A stretch of 54,453 bases of DNA from a virus: the IMG/VR virus record IMGVR_UViG_3300022591_000012, positions 1-54,453 of that record. One strand, written 5' to 3'. A program made the position numbers and the translations under genes. Below are positions 29,354-36,415 of this stretch, piece by piece; position 1 is the stretch's first letter; each line of letters starts with the position of its first letter. A model generated the notes under the pieces. That model was not told where the DNA came from, did no database searches, and saw nothing but the letters and a program-made list of their open reading frames with translations.

Positions 29354-29601
29354 TGGACTGGACCCCCATCCACCACGAAGACCACGACCCCGCGCCAGCA
29401 CCAGCGACCGGACCAGCGCCCGAACCGAAGCAAAGTCGCGAGCCGAAATCCGCATCCGCTTTGCCTCTCATGCTGTCGGTCGGCGCAACGCCCGATCTGG
29501 CCGAGGCCATGGAACGCCTGGAAGGAAAGATCGACAGGCTTATCAGCTTGTTAAACGCTGAACCTAAAGCGTCACGTGAAGAAACGCCAACAACCCCTTG
29601 A
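29353..29601 (+). CDS. Pro-rich plus coiled-coil small protein (82 aa)
   Basis: The ATG overlaps the portal stop (TAATG). The product has a Pro/Ala-rich N-terminal half (DHDPAPAPATGPAPEPKQSR) and a C-terminal helix (DLAEAMERLEGKIDRLISLL). Possibly a virion accessory or scaffold helper; unknown. Confidence 0.5.
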   Translation: MDWTPIHHEDHDPAPAPATGPAPEPKQSREPKSASALPLMLSVGATPDLAEAMERLEGKIDRLISLLNAEPKASREETPTTP

Positions 29602-29625
29602 CAACGCATAACCATGCCGTCTAAT
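29598..29625 (+). promoter_or_regulatory. Strong sigma70-like promoter before scaffold and coat
   Basis: TTGACA (29598-29603), a 16-bp spacer and TCTAAT (29620-29625), 31 bp before the scaffold ATG. It would boost scaffold and coat, the most abundant proteins. The -35 is the only consensus hexamer seen in the late region. Confidence 0.65.
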
Positions 29626-29655
29626 TAACGGTCACAACCTGCGAGGCTACCGTTC

Positions 29656-30777
29656 ATGGCTGTGGCAACCCGAGGACCGGACATTCTGACCCGATCAGCG
29701 CCCCCGCTATCGGCGGTTTCCGATATGCCCCTGGCTGACATTGAGAAGCCGCCTGCATCGGCGTCAAACGACCCGGCAGACCATGCCAGGGGCGTTGCTG
29801 AGGAAATGTCGCCGCAAGCGCAGGCCGCCGCTCGTGCGGCCAAGGTGACGGACCCGGACGCCAAGCCGGTTGAAGCCAAGCCGGTCGAGGAGCCGATTGA
29901 CCTATCCGACCTCCCGGAGAACGCGCCGTACTGGTATAAACGCGAAGTAGGCAGGATGCGGCAGCAGACCCGCGCCGCGAAGGCCGGATTTGCCACCGAG
30001 GCCGAGGCCGCAAAGAAAGAGGCTGCCGACGCAAGCGCCGCAGCCGCGAAGGCCGCAGCCGACGCGAAGGCCGAAGCCGAAGCCGCCCGCGCCGAACTCG
30101 CCCGGATCAAGGCGGAGATCGAAGCCAAGGCCGCCGAAGCCCCGCCGGAGGCACCGGAGCCGCCGGCCGCCGATCCGCGTCCGGCACGCGACGCGTTCGA
30201 TGATCCCGACGCTTACGACTCCGCGCTGGAGGCGTGGTCCGAGCGCAAGGCCGCCGCGAAGATCGAGGCGGATCGCGTCGCCGCGGAAACCGCCGTCAAG
30301 GAGGCTGCGAAAGCCGCGGAAGCCGAAGCCGCGAAGGCCGCGCAAGATGCCGAAATTGCCAAGGTCGTCGCGACCTGGACCGAAAAGAGGACCGCGGCGA
30401 TTGAGCGGTATCCGGACTACGTTGAAGTGACCGAGGCCGATAAGCTGGTGATATCGGACGATATGGCAAAAACGATCGTGACTGCGCCGAACGGCACCGA
30501 TATTGCGTATTACCTGGGCAAGAATTTGGACGAATCCAAGCGCATCGCGGCGCTGCCAAGCCGGACGCAGCAGATTTTCGAGATCGGCGCGCTGTCCGCG
30601 AAACTGGCCGCAACCCCGGCCCGTGCGCCTCGCCCGAAGCCGCTGCAACCGATCGAGACCGGCAGCAACGCCGCCGATACGTCCGATCGGGAAGAAACGA
30701 TGGCGGAAGTCGAAGCTCGGGTTTCCGCGCGGATTGCCGCGCAGCGCAAGCCGTTCATTCAAGCGACTCGCCACTGA
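29656..30777 (+). CDS. Scaffolding protein
   Basis: 373 aa. After a disordered start it holds a long Ala/Lys/Glu coiled coil (about residues 110-240; AAADAKAEAEAARAELARIK), then a Pro-rich break and a second charged helix (ETAVKEAAKAAEAEAAKAAQ). The C-terminus has EVEARVSARIAAQRKPFIQA. Position between portal and coat, composition and length match P22 gp8-like scaffolds. It is expected to leave the procapsid at DNA packaging. No protease motif seen. Confidence 0.8.
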   Translation: MAVATRGPDILTRSAPPLSAVSDMPLADIEKPPASASNDPADHARGVAEEMSPQAQAAARAAKVTDPDAKPVEAKPVEEPIDLSDLPENAPYWYKREVGRMRQQTRAAKAGFATEAEAAKKEAADASAAAAKAAADAKAEAEAARAELARIKAEIEAKAAEAPPEAPEPPAADPRPARDAFDDPDAYDSALEAWSERKAAAKIEADRVAAETAVKEAAKAAEAEAAKAAQDAEIAKVVATWTEKRTAAIERYPDYVEVTEADKLVISDDMAKTIVTAPNGTDIAYYLGKNLDESKRIAALPSRTQQIFEIGALSAKLAATPARAPRPKPLQPIETGSNAADTSDREETMAEVEARVSARIAAQRKPFIQATRH

Positions 30778-30815
30778 CCGCCAGAGCGGCCCGACCGGAC
30801 GGGTAATTCCGGGAT

Positions 30816-30836
30816 GACTACCGACTACCGACTACC
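30816..30836. repeat. Tandem heptamer (GACTACC x3)
   Basis: Three perfect head-to-tail copies of GACTACC in the 168-bp gap between scaffold and coat. Nothing else in the gap (30778-30945) is recognisable apart from a weak ACCGG/CCGGG pair near 30793-30812. Confidence 0.6.
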
Positions 30837-30945
30837 ACCGGCACGGCCGGGCACGCACCGAGGCGCATCTCGGGACCGAAGGAACCAACCGATGACCGCA
30901 ACAACCCAATAGTCGCTCCGATTGCGGGGCGCACAGGAGCCTGAC

Positions 30946-32130
30946 ATGGCAACCAACGCCCTGCTTACCCCTTCGCTCATCACGAAGGAAACGCTCGCCA
31001 TTCTGAGCAACAACCTTGTCGCCGCCGGCAAGGTCAACAGACAGTTCGAAAACCAGTTCGTCAAGATCGGCACCACGCTGACCGTCCGCAAGCCGGTTCG
31101 CTTCAAGGTGACGCGCGGCCCCGCGCTGCAAATCCAGGACATCACCGAGCCGTCCACCTCAATCACGGTGTCTCAGCAGGCGCACGTCGATTGGCAGTTT
31201 TCGTGCCAGGAACTCACGCTGACCATCGAGGACTTTTCCGAACGGTATTGCAAGCCGGCGGCTGAGGAACTCGCGAACGACGTGGACTATACGGTCCTCG
31301 GCCTGTTCAGCCAGTTGTTCAACCAGACCGGCACGCCGGGCACCGCTCCGTCTGCGTTCGCTGACCTGGCCGATGTCGGCCAAAGGATGGACGAAGGCGC
31401 GGTGCCGCAGGAAAGCCGCGTGCTGGTGCTCTCCCCGAAATCGTATTGGGCAATGGCAAAGGGCCTGATCGGCTACTACGTTCAGAATGTTTCTGAACCC
31501 GCGTTCAAGGGCTTCCTGGCGAACATCGCCAACTTCGAAATATTCATGGACCAGAACGTCCAGGCGCAGACTGTCGGCAACTGGAGCGGAACGCCGGTCG
31601 TCAACGGCGCCGGCCAAACCGGCGGCGTTCTGGTGACGAACGGGTGGACCGCCTCCGTGTCCGGCCTGTTGGCCCTTGGCGACATCTTCACCATCACGGG
31701 CGTTTACGCGATCAACCCGAAGAACCGGCAGTCCACCGGCGCGCTGCAAAACTTCCTGGTGACTTCGGCGGTGACTTCGGATGCGGGCGGCAACGCTGCC
31801 ATCGGCATCTATCCGGCGATCACTACGAGCGGTGCTTATCAGACCGTTTCCGCAGCGCCCGCCAACGGCGCCTCGATCACGGTCAAGGGCGCGGCGAACA
31901 CCTCGTATTTCCAGAACGTGGCGTTCACGAAGGACTGCTTCGGCCTCGTGACGGTGCCGATGGAACTCCCGAACGGCGTGGACTTCGTGGCGCGGGAAAT
32001 GCACCGGAACATTTCGATGCGGATCGTGCGGGCGTTCGACATCTTCAACGATGTCACTCCGGCCCGTATCGACATTCTTTACGGCGTCGCCTGCTTCTAC
32101 CCGGAGTTGGGCGTCCGCGTAACGGCGTAA
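30946..32130 (+). CDS. P22-type major capsid (coat) protein
   Basis: HK97-fold coat protein, 394 aa. ATNALLTPSLITKETLAILS followed by FVKIGTTLTVRKPVRFKVTR matches the P22 gp5-like N-arm and start of the coat fold. Further segments are QAHVDWQFSCQELTLTIEDF, ADVGQRMDEGAVPQESRVLV and, near the end, NGVDFVAREMHRNISMRIVR with a DILYG segment. The region about 215-300 is a likely inserted I-domain (Gly/Thr-rich strands). Start at 30946 (AGGAGCCTGAC); the frame is open to 30922. Confidence 0.92.
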   Translation: MATNALLTPSLITKETLAILSNNLVAAGKVNRQFENQFVKIGTTLTVRKPVRFKVTRGPALQIQDITEPSTSITVSQQAHVDWQFSCQELTLTIEDFSERYCKPAAEELANDVDYTVLGLFSQLFNQTGTPGTAPSAFADLADVGQRMDEGAVPQESRVLVLSPKSYWAMAKGLIGYYVQNVSEPAFKGFLANIANFEIFMDQNVQAQTVGNWSGTPVVNGAGQTGGVLVTNGWTASVSGLLALGDIFTITGVYAINPKNRQSTGALQNFLVTSAVTSDAGGNAAIGIYPAITTSGAYQTVSAAPANGASITVKGAANTSYFQNVAFTKDCFGLVTVPMELPNGVDFVAREMHRNISMRIVRAFDIFNDVTPARIDILYGVACFYPELGVRVTA

Positions 32131-32135
32131 CCACG

Positions 32136-32168
32136 GGGCGCGTCCCGGCCTTGACCGGCCGGGCGCCC
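32136..32168 (+). terminator. Strong hairpin after the coat gene, possible terminator
   Basis: Nested arms CCCGGCC (32144-32150)/GGCCGGG (32157-32163) and GGGCG/CGCCC make a very GC-rich hairpin 5 nt after the coat stop. There is no U-run, so it may reduce read-through or stabilise coat mRNA rather than stop transcription. Confidence 0.5.
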
Positions 32169-32194
32169 TCAACATAGCGAGCAAAGAACGCAGC

Positions 32195-32503
32195 ATGACA
32201 TCCCGCGAAAAACGCCGCCTCCGCAAGCAGTTCGACGCTCAAATAGAGCAAGAGCGCAACGGCGCACCGATTCCCGGCGAGATCGCCGAACGAATGACCA
32301 AGGACAAGCCGGCGGTCATTCTGCATCAGGTCGTCGTCACCGAGCGCGGCACGGGGCGGTTGATCCCGTTCGGCCCGATGATGATCCAGGACGCGGCGGG
32401 CATGTTCTGCGAAGCCATCAACCGGCAAATCCTTCTCGGCGCGGAGAAGGTCTTCACGTCCGCCGCCGTCGTCCCCATGACCCCGATCCAAGCAGGAGCG
32501 TAA
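32195..32503 (+). CDS. Hypothetical virion-region protein (102 aa)
   Basis: N-terminal basic helix (TSREKRRLRKQFDAQIEQER), then a beta-rich part (KPAVILHQVVVTERGTGRLI) with GPMMIQDAAGMFCEAINRQI. It sits between coat and a repeat-bearing head protein, so a head-associated role is likely but unproven. Confidence 0.55.
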   Translation: MTSREKRRLRKQFDAQIEQERNGAPIPGEIAERMTKDKPAVILHQVVVTERGTGRLIPFGPMMIQDAAGMFCEAINRQILLGAEKVFTSAAVVPMTPIQAGA

Positions 32504-32504
32504 C

Positions 32505-33884
32505 ATGCCCTTTTCCACCACCGGCACCGTGACCACCACGAGCAACGTCCGACAGCTGTCCGACCGCAACGGCGAGAACGGCGGCCCCGGAACCCAACTC
32601 GGCGCGTCCGCCGCCGATCTCATCGGCTTCTACGGCGCAGCCCCCGTCGCGCAGCCGTCCGGCGGCTTTCAGGCGTTGGCTCAGGCGCTGCCCGGCGGGC
32701 TGATCAACTCCTACGCGCCGACGCTCACGCCTTCCGCCGTTGCCGCCAATACCACGGCGGAACAGACCTTCACCGTGACGGGCCTTGCCGGCACGCCCTC
32801 GCTGGTCATCGTCAACAAGCCGACCGCGCAAGCCGGCCTTGGCATTGCCGGCGTGCGCGTCTCGGCCGCGAACACCCTGGCGATCAACTACAGCAACGAC
32901 ACGTCCGGTTCGATCACTCCGACCGCTTCGGAAGTCTATCAGGTGGTCGAACTGATTTCCGGTGACGGCTTGACGTTCACCGCGACGTTGACCCCGGCGG
33001 CGGTTGCGGCGAACGTGACATCCGAGCAGACGTTCAGCGTTCCCACCGGCAACGTGCAGGTTGGCACCGCGCTCGCGGTGAACAAGCCGACTTCTCAGGC
33101 CGGACTTGGGGTGTCCTCGGCTCGCGTCTCCGCGGCGAATACCGTGGCAATTACGTTCTTCAACAACACCGCGGCCCCGATCACTCCGACCGCGGCGGAA
33201 GTCTACGTGTTTGCGGACCTGAACGGGGTTTCCGCCGCCGATAATGTGCTGGTCTACAACATCAACGTCGGCACTCTGGCGGGCGTGGCCCCGACCACCT
33301 CGGCGGAACAGACTATCGCGGCAACCGGCCTGCTGACCACGGACGTTGTGCTCGGCGTCTCCAAGCCGACTGCGCAAGCGGGCATCGGCATTGTCGGGCA
33401 ACGCATCGTCTCCGCCGGTTCGCTGGGCGTGACGTTCATCAACGCCTCGGCCGGCACCGTGACCCCGACCGGTTCCGAAATTTACAAGGTGCCGCTGTTC
33501 CGCGCCGCGCCAGTAGCCCCTATCGTGGAATACAACCAGACGCTGACCCCGGTTGCCGTCGCCGCCAACACGACCGCTGAACAGGTGTTCACTGTGACGG
33601 GCCTGCCCGCGTCCACCGCGGTCCAGGTCACCAAGCCGTCCGCCTCCGCCGGCCTGGCGCTTGTCGGCGCCCGGGTGTCCGCCGCGAACACCCTGGCGCT
33701 GACGTTCCAGAACAACACGGGGCTGGCGCTTACCCCGCCGGCTGAGACCTACCTGATTTCGTCCTTCCCGCAGGCGGTGGGCGGGGTTGAGGTCATCCAG
33801 GCCGTGACGCAGGCCGGGCCGAACAATTTGGTCAACGCGATCCGCGGGGCGCTGGTGAGCACCGGCCTGATTGCCGGGTCGTAA
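32505..33884 (+). CDS. Head decoration-like protein with four Ig-like repeats
   Basis: 459 aa. The N-terminal region (1-70; ASAADLIGFYGAAPVAQPSG) and C-terminal end (VTQAGPNNLVNAIRGALVST) resemble short phage head proteins of this position. Between them lie four tandem repeats of about 75-80 residues: 73-148, 161-235, 250-330 and 346-420. Each has TLTPxAVAANTTAEQTFTV, then KPTAQAGLGIAGVRVSAANT, then an ITPT-EVY end. They look like beta-sandwich (Ig/BIG-like) domains. Such repeats often form head fibres or decoration. SD AGGAGC. The functional call is inferred from position and repeat form. Confidence 0.7.
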   Translation: MPFSTTGTVTTTSNVRQLSDRNGENGGPGTQLGASAADLIGFYGAAPVAQPSGGFQALAQALPGGLINSYAPTLTPSAVAANTTAEQTFTVTGLAGTPSLVIVNKPTAQAGLGIAGVRVSAANTLAINYSNDTSGSITPTASEVYQVVELISGDGLTFTATLTPAAVAANVTSEQTFSVPTGNVQVGTALAVNKPTSQAGLGVSSARVSAANTVAITFFNNTAAPITPTAAEVYVFADLNGVSAADNVLVYNINVGTLAGVAPTTSAEQTIAATGLLTTDVVLGVSKPTAQAGIGIVGQRIVSAGSLGVTFINASAGTVTPTGSEIYKVPLFRAAPVAPIVEYNQTLTPVAVAANTTAEQVFTVTGLPASTAVQVTKPSASAGLALVGARVSAANTLALTFQNNTGLALTPPAETYLISSFPQAVGGVEVIQAVTQAGPNNLVNAIRGALVSTGLIAGS

Positions 33885-33897
33885 CCTCTACCAACGT

Positions 33898-33927
33898 CCG
33901 GTGCCCTGTAGTAATATGGGGCACCGG
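33898..33927 (+). terminator. 9-bp perfect hairpin after the repeat protein
   Basis: CCGGTGCCC (33898-33906) pairs with GGGCACCGG (33919-33927) over a 12-nt loop. The sequence after it (CATTTGGG) is a weak U-tract. It overlaps late leader copy E. Confidence 0.5.
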
Positions 33928-33941
33928 CATTTGGGCCGGGC
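33923..33941 (+). promoter_or_regulatory. Late leader element, copy E (partial)
   Basis: ACCGGC (33923-33928), 7 nt, CCGGGC (33936-33941), 29 nt before the next ATG. The -10-like part and the ATCTC end seen in copies A and B are absent or changed. Confidence 0.5.
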
Positions 33942-33969
33942 GGAACCGGCGCGGCCGGGTGGAGTGACC

Positions 33970-34287
33970 ATGAGCGACACGACGCAGTTGGAAATGACGC
34001 CCGAGGCGCGGTCCTTCGTGCAAAAGTGGGGGTTGAAAGACGTTCGGCAGGTAGGCTCTGCGCTTCGCCTGTCGCCATCGGACTATTGGAAGTTCATCGC
34101 CGTGTGGCTGGCCGCCGTTGACCTGGAAAACCTAGCCGACATGCGCCACGAGTCCGGCTTCCTGGATCAATTCGAGGGGTTTAAGATTTACCTTGACGGA
34201 GATGTGGCCGGCACCGGACTGACCCGCGCGCCGGACGGAACAGAGGAAGCGCCGCCCCTTTACACGCAGGAGGTGGCCAAGCCATGA
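33970..34287 (+). CDS. Hypothetical protein (105 aa)
   Basis: Start at 33970 (GGAGTGACC upstream). Helical N-terminal region (TPEARSFVQKWGLKDVRQVG; SPSDYWKFIAVWLAAVDLEN). ATGA overlap with the next gene. Function unknown. Confidence 0.6.
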   Translation: MSDTTQLEMTPEARSFVQKWGLKDVRQVGSALRLSPSDYWKFIAVWLAAVDLENLADMRHESGFLDQFEGFKIYLDGDVAGTGLTRAPDGTEEAPPLYTQEVAKP

Positions 34288-34538
34288 GCGCAATGGTTGA
34301 CCGGGTGGCGCGTGCGATTGGCGTTCGAGAGGCGGAGATTATGCTCGGGGCGCCGCCGGGTGTTTGCGCCGACACCCGCGAGCTTGCCCGCGCTGCCATT
34401 GCCGCCATGCGCGAACCGACTGACGCGATGGTGGATGCCGCGGTTGAGTTCACGTCGGATGCTCCGACCGGCCGACGCCAGTCGGTGCGGGTTTGGCAGG
34501 CCATGATCGACGCGGCGTTGAAGGGTGACCCCACATGA
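34284..34538 (+). CDS. Hypothetical protein (84 aa)
   Basis: Helical: SAMVDRVARAIGVREAEIML, RELARAAIAAMREPTDAMVD, VRVWQAMIDAALKGDPT. The pattern 'MREPTxAMVDAA' followed by 'WQAMIDAAL' is very common in small phage proteins of unknown role. Confidence 0.65.
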   Translation: MSAMVDRVARAIGVREAEIMLGAPPGVCADTRELARAAIAAMREPTDAMVDAAVEFTSDAPTGRRQSVRVWQAMIDAALKGDPT

Positions 34539-34756
34539 CCAAGCCTCCCGCCAAAGCCAAGCCCCGACGCGCGGCGCCCGCGCCTGCACTCTCAACGTCC
34601 GAACCCGACATCAAGTGGCAAGCGCAAGACGCCCTGCACACGTTGAAGCGGGCGCATGAGATCAAGAACGACCCCAAGTTGATGCACCACGTTCGCGAGC
34701 ACGCGAAGGTCGAGAAGGCCGCGCTCTCGAAGGTCATCGGGCGGGGACAGAAGTAA
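34535..34756 (+). CDS. Hypothetical protein, basic linker plus helix (73 aa)
   Basis: Lys/Ala/Pro-rich N-terminus (TKPPAKAKPRRAAPAPALST), then IKWQAQDALHTLKRAHEIKN, a helical part common in phage head-to-tail regions. Its stop overlaps the next ATG (TAATG). Confidence 0.6.
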   Translation: MTKPPAKAKPRRAAPAPALSTSEPDIKWQAQDALHTLKRAHEIKNDPKLMHHVREHAKVEKAALSKVIGRGQK

Positions 34757-35052
34757 TGACCATCACGGTTCCTGAAGAACTTCAAAAAGAATGGCACGAA
34801 GCCATCACTCACTTTGCCATGGTGATGGAAATAAACCTGCGCGGCTTTGTGTTTCGCCAATTTAACTGCGACACATCCGATTTCGATTGGGTGTTTGGCA
34901 GTGCCAAGTGGCCTCGCCTTTTGTGCGCCGACACCGGATTGCCGTGGCAGGATGATCCGATGAACGGAAACCGCGGCGACATTCCACTGGCCGACTTTCT
35001 GTTGTATCTCAGGGATTGGTATCATCCACGCCGGAAAAGGGACATCGCCTAA
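34756..35052 (+). CDS. Hypothetical protein (98 aa)
   Basis: PEELQKEWHEAITHFAMVME followed by aromatic-rich strands (LRGFVFRQFNCDTSDFDWVF). Function unknown. TAATG overlap with the next gene. Confidence 0.55.
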   Translation: MTITVPEELQKEWHEAITHFAMVMEINLRGFVFRQFNCDTSDFDWVFGSAKWPRLLCADTGLPWQDDPMNGNRGDIPLADFLLYLRDWYHPRRKRDIA

Positions 35053-35597
35053 TGGCCATCCTCCAACACCACCACGAAGGCATCGTGCGCGATCTGCCGC
35101 CGTCGCCGGATCATGCCGAATACCCCAAGATGCTGTCGCATCCGGCCTATGTGCCGGCTGTGCCGGCGGTGGAAGTCAGGGAAGGCACCGCAATAAGCTG
35201 GACGCGCGGCGAACCGGAACGTTTCCCGCCGGTTCAGGTCAAGAACGCCGACGACGAGGCATATTATGTCGCCAGGGGCTACAAGCAGTGCGGCCATTCG
35301 GACCCCGCCGCGTTCTCCCGTGCCCATGCCGGGTTGCGGGTGGCGCCGGCCGCTTACAAGCCGCAGGAATACCCCAAGTATATCGGGGACGTTCTGGTGA
35401 ACGGCCCGGACGAAGAGGCCGCCGCCCTGGCTGCCGCCGAAGCCGCCCGCGTCGCGGCCGAAGTGCCGGCTCTGGCTCCGGAGAAGACCGCAGATCAGTT
35501 GAGGATCGAGACATTGGAGGCGCAGCTTGCGTCGCTCATGGAGATGATGACCGCGCCGGAAGCGCCGCGGCGCGGGCGTCCGCCGAAACAGGACTGA
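35052..35597 (+). CDS. Hypothetical protein (181 aa)
   Basis: Begins MAILQHHHEGIVRDLPPSPD. The middle is YVARGYKQCGHSDPAAFSRA, and a C-terminal coiled coil (RIETLEAQLASLMEMMTAPE) ends in GRPPKQD, an AT-hook-like basic tail. It lies before the gp4-like gene and may be a minor virion or assembly protein. Start fixed by the TAATG overlap. Confidence 0.55.
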   Translation: MAILQHHHEGIVRDLPPSPDHAEYPKMLSHPAYVPAVPAVEVREGTAISWTRGEPERFPPVQVKNADDEAYYVARGYKQCGHSDPAAFSRAHAGLRVAPAAYKPQEYPKYIGDVLVNGPDEEAAALAAAEAARVAAEVPALAPEKTADQLRIETLEAQLASLMEMMTAPEAPRRGRPPKQD

Positions 35598-35622
35598 CAC
35601 CCGCCGCCTGACATGCTAGACT
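35594..35622 (+). promoter_or_regulatory. Promoter candidate before the neck genes
   Basis: CTGACA (35594-35599), 17-bp spacer, TAGACT (35617-35622). The -10 is the start of late leader copy B. It would drive the gp4- and gp10-like genes. Confidence 0.5.
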
Positions 35623-35663
35623 AGCGCCGAAGCGAACCGGCTCGCGAAGTTGCCGGGCATCTC
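35615..35663 (+). promoter_or_regulatory. Late leader element, copy B
   Basis: GCTAGACTA, 21 bp to ACCGGC (35636-35641), then CCGGGCATCTC (35653-35663). Same spacing as copies A and D. It ends 20 nt before the GTG start at 35684. Confidence 0.7.
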
Positions 35664-35683
35664 GAATATCCGGATGTCCGCAA

Positions 35684-36415
35684 GTGGCCGTAACCGCGCT
35701 TGATATCATCACCGATGCACTCGAATTGCTTGGCGTCTACGGGCCGGGCGATTCGATCTCCGCCGCCGATAGTTCCCGCGCGCTATCTGTGTTGGCGGAC
35801 ATGATGGACCTGTGGAGCAACGAAAGCCTTGCGTGCTTCGCCTGGGCCACGACGACGTTCACGCTCCAGGTCGGGAAGTCGCAATACACGATCGGGCCGG
35901 GCGGCGATATCAGTGCGACGCGGCCAATCAGGATATCCGACGCGCCGGGCGCAACCTATTTGCTGGACACCAACGGCAACCGCTATCTGATGGATGCGGT
36001 GGATCAGTTGGCGTGGAATATGCAGACGACGGCGGTCGCCGACTCAGATCTCCCCGACACCCTATTTTTCGACCCGCAATTTCCGTTTGGGATTATCAAC
36101 ATCTGGCCGACGCCGGCCATGTCCTACACCTGCTCGTTCCTCTCCTATCTGCCGCTGTCCGATCCGTCCGCGCTCTCATCGGCAATCAGCCTGCCGCCGG
36201 GCTACAAGCGGGCGATCACAACCAATCTTGCGGTGTGTTTGAAGCCGTACTTCACCAGCGCGCAACTCGATCCGGATGTGCGCGAGGAAGCGCGGGAGTC
36301 GAGGGGAATCATCAAGCGATCGAACATGAAGCCGCCGAAGGCCGCGTATGATCCGGAGATCATTGCGCGCGGGCAGTCGAGCTACAACATTTATTCTGAC
36401 CGCTATAGCAGGTAA
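35684..36415 (+). CDS. P22 gp4-like head-tail adaptor / DNA stabilisation protein
   Basis: 243 aa. TALDIITDALELLGVYGPGD, then SRALSVLADMMDLWSNESLA and a beta region (FTLQVGKSQYTIGPGGDI) followed by FGIINIWPTPAMSYTCSFLS, is the recognisable layout of the P22 tail accessory factor gp4 family. These proteins close the portal after packaging. GTG start. The stop overlaps the next gene's ATG (TAATGG), fitting a portal-gp4-gp10 order as in P22. Confidence 0.82.
   Translation: MAVTALDIITDALELLGVYGPGDSISAADSSRALSVLADMMDLWSNESLACFAWATTTFTLQVGKSQYTIGPGGDISATRPIRISDAPGATYLLDTNGNRYLMDAVDQLAWNMQTTAVADSDLPDTLFFDPQFPFGIINIWPTPAMSYTCSFLSYLPLSDPSALSSAISLPPGYKRAITTNLAVCLKPYFTSAQLDPDVREEARESRGIIKRSNMKPPKAAYDPEIIARGQSSYNIYSDRYSR

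Noticed and set aside
27545-29455. 636-codon minus-strand frame opposite the portal gene
   Set aside because: Very Arg-rich antisense shadow with no motifs; the portal is clearly on the plus strand. High GC makes such long shadows common.
30778-30945. Further late leader copy at ACCGG...CCGGG near 30793-30812
   Set aside because: No GCTANACT at the fixed distance and no CATCTC end; similarity may be chance in GC-rich DNA.
31159-32226. 355-codon minus-strand frame opposite the coat gene
   Set aside because: Arg/His/Asp-rich composition of an antisense shadow of the coat gene.
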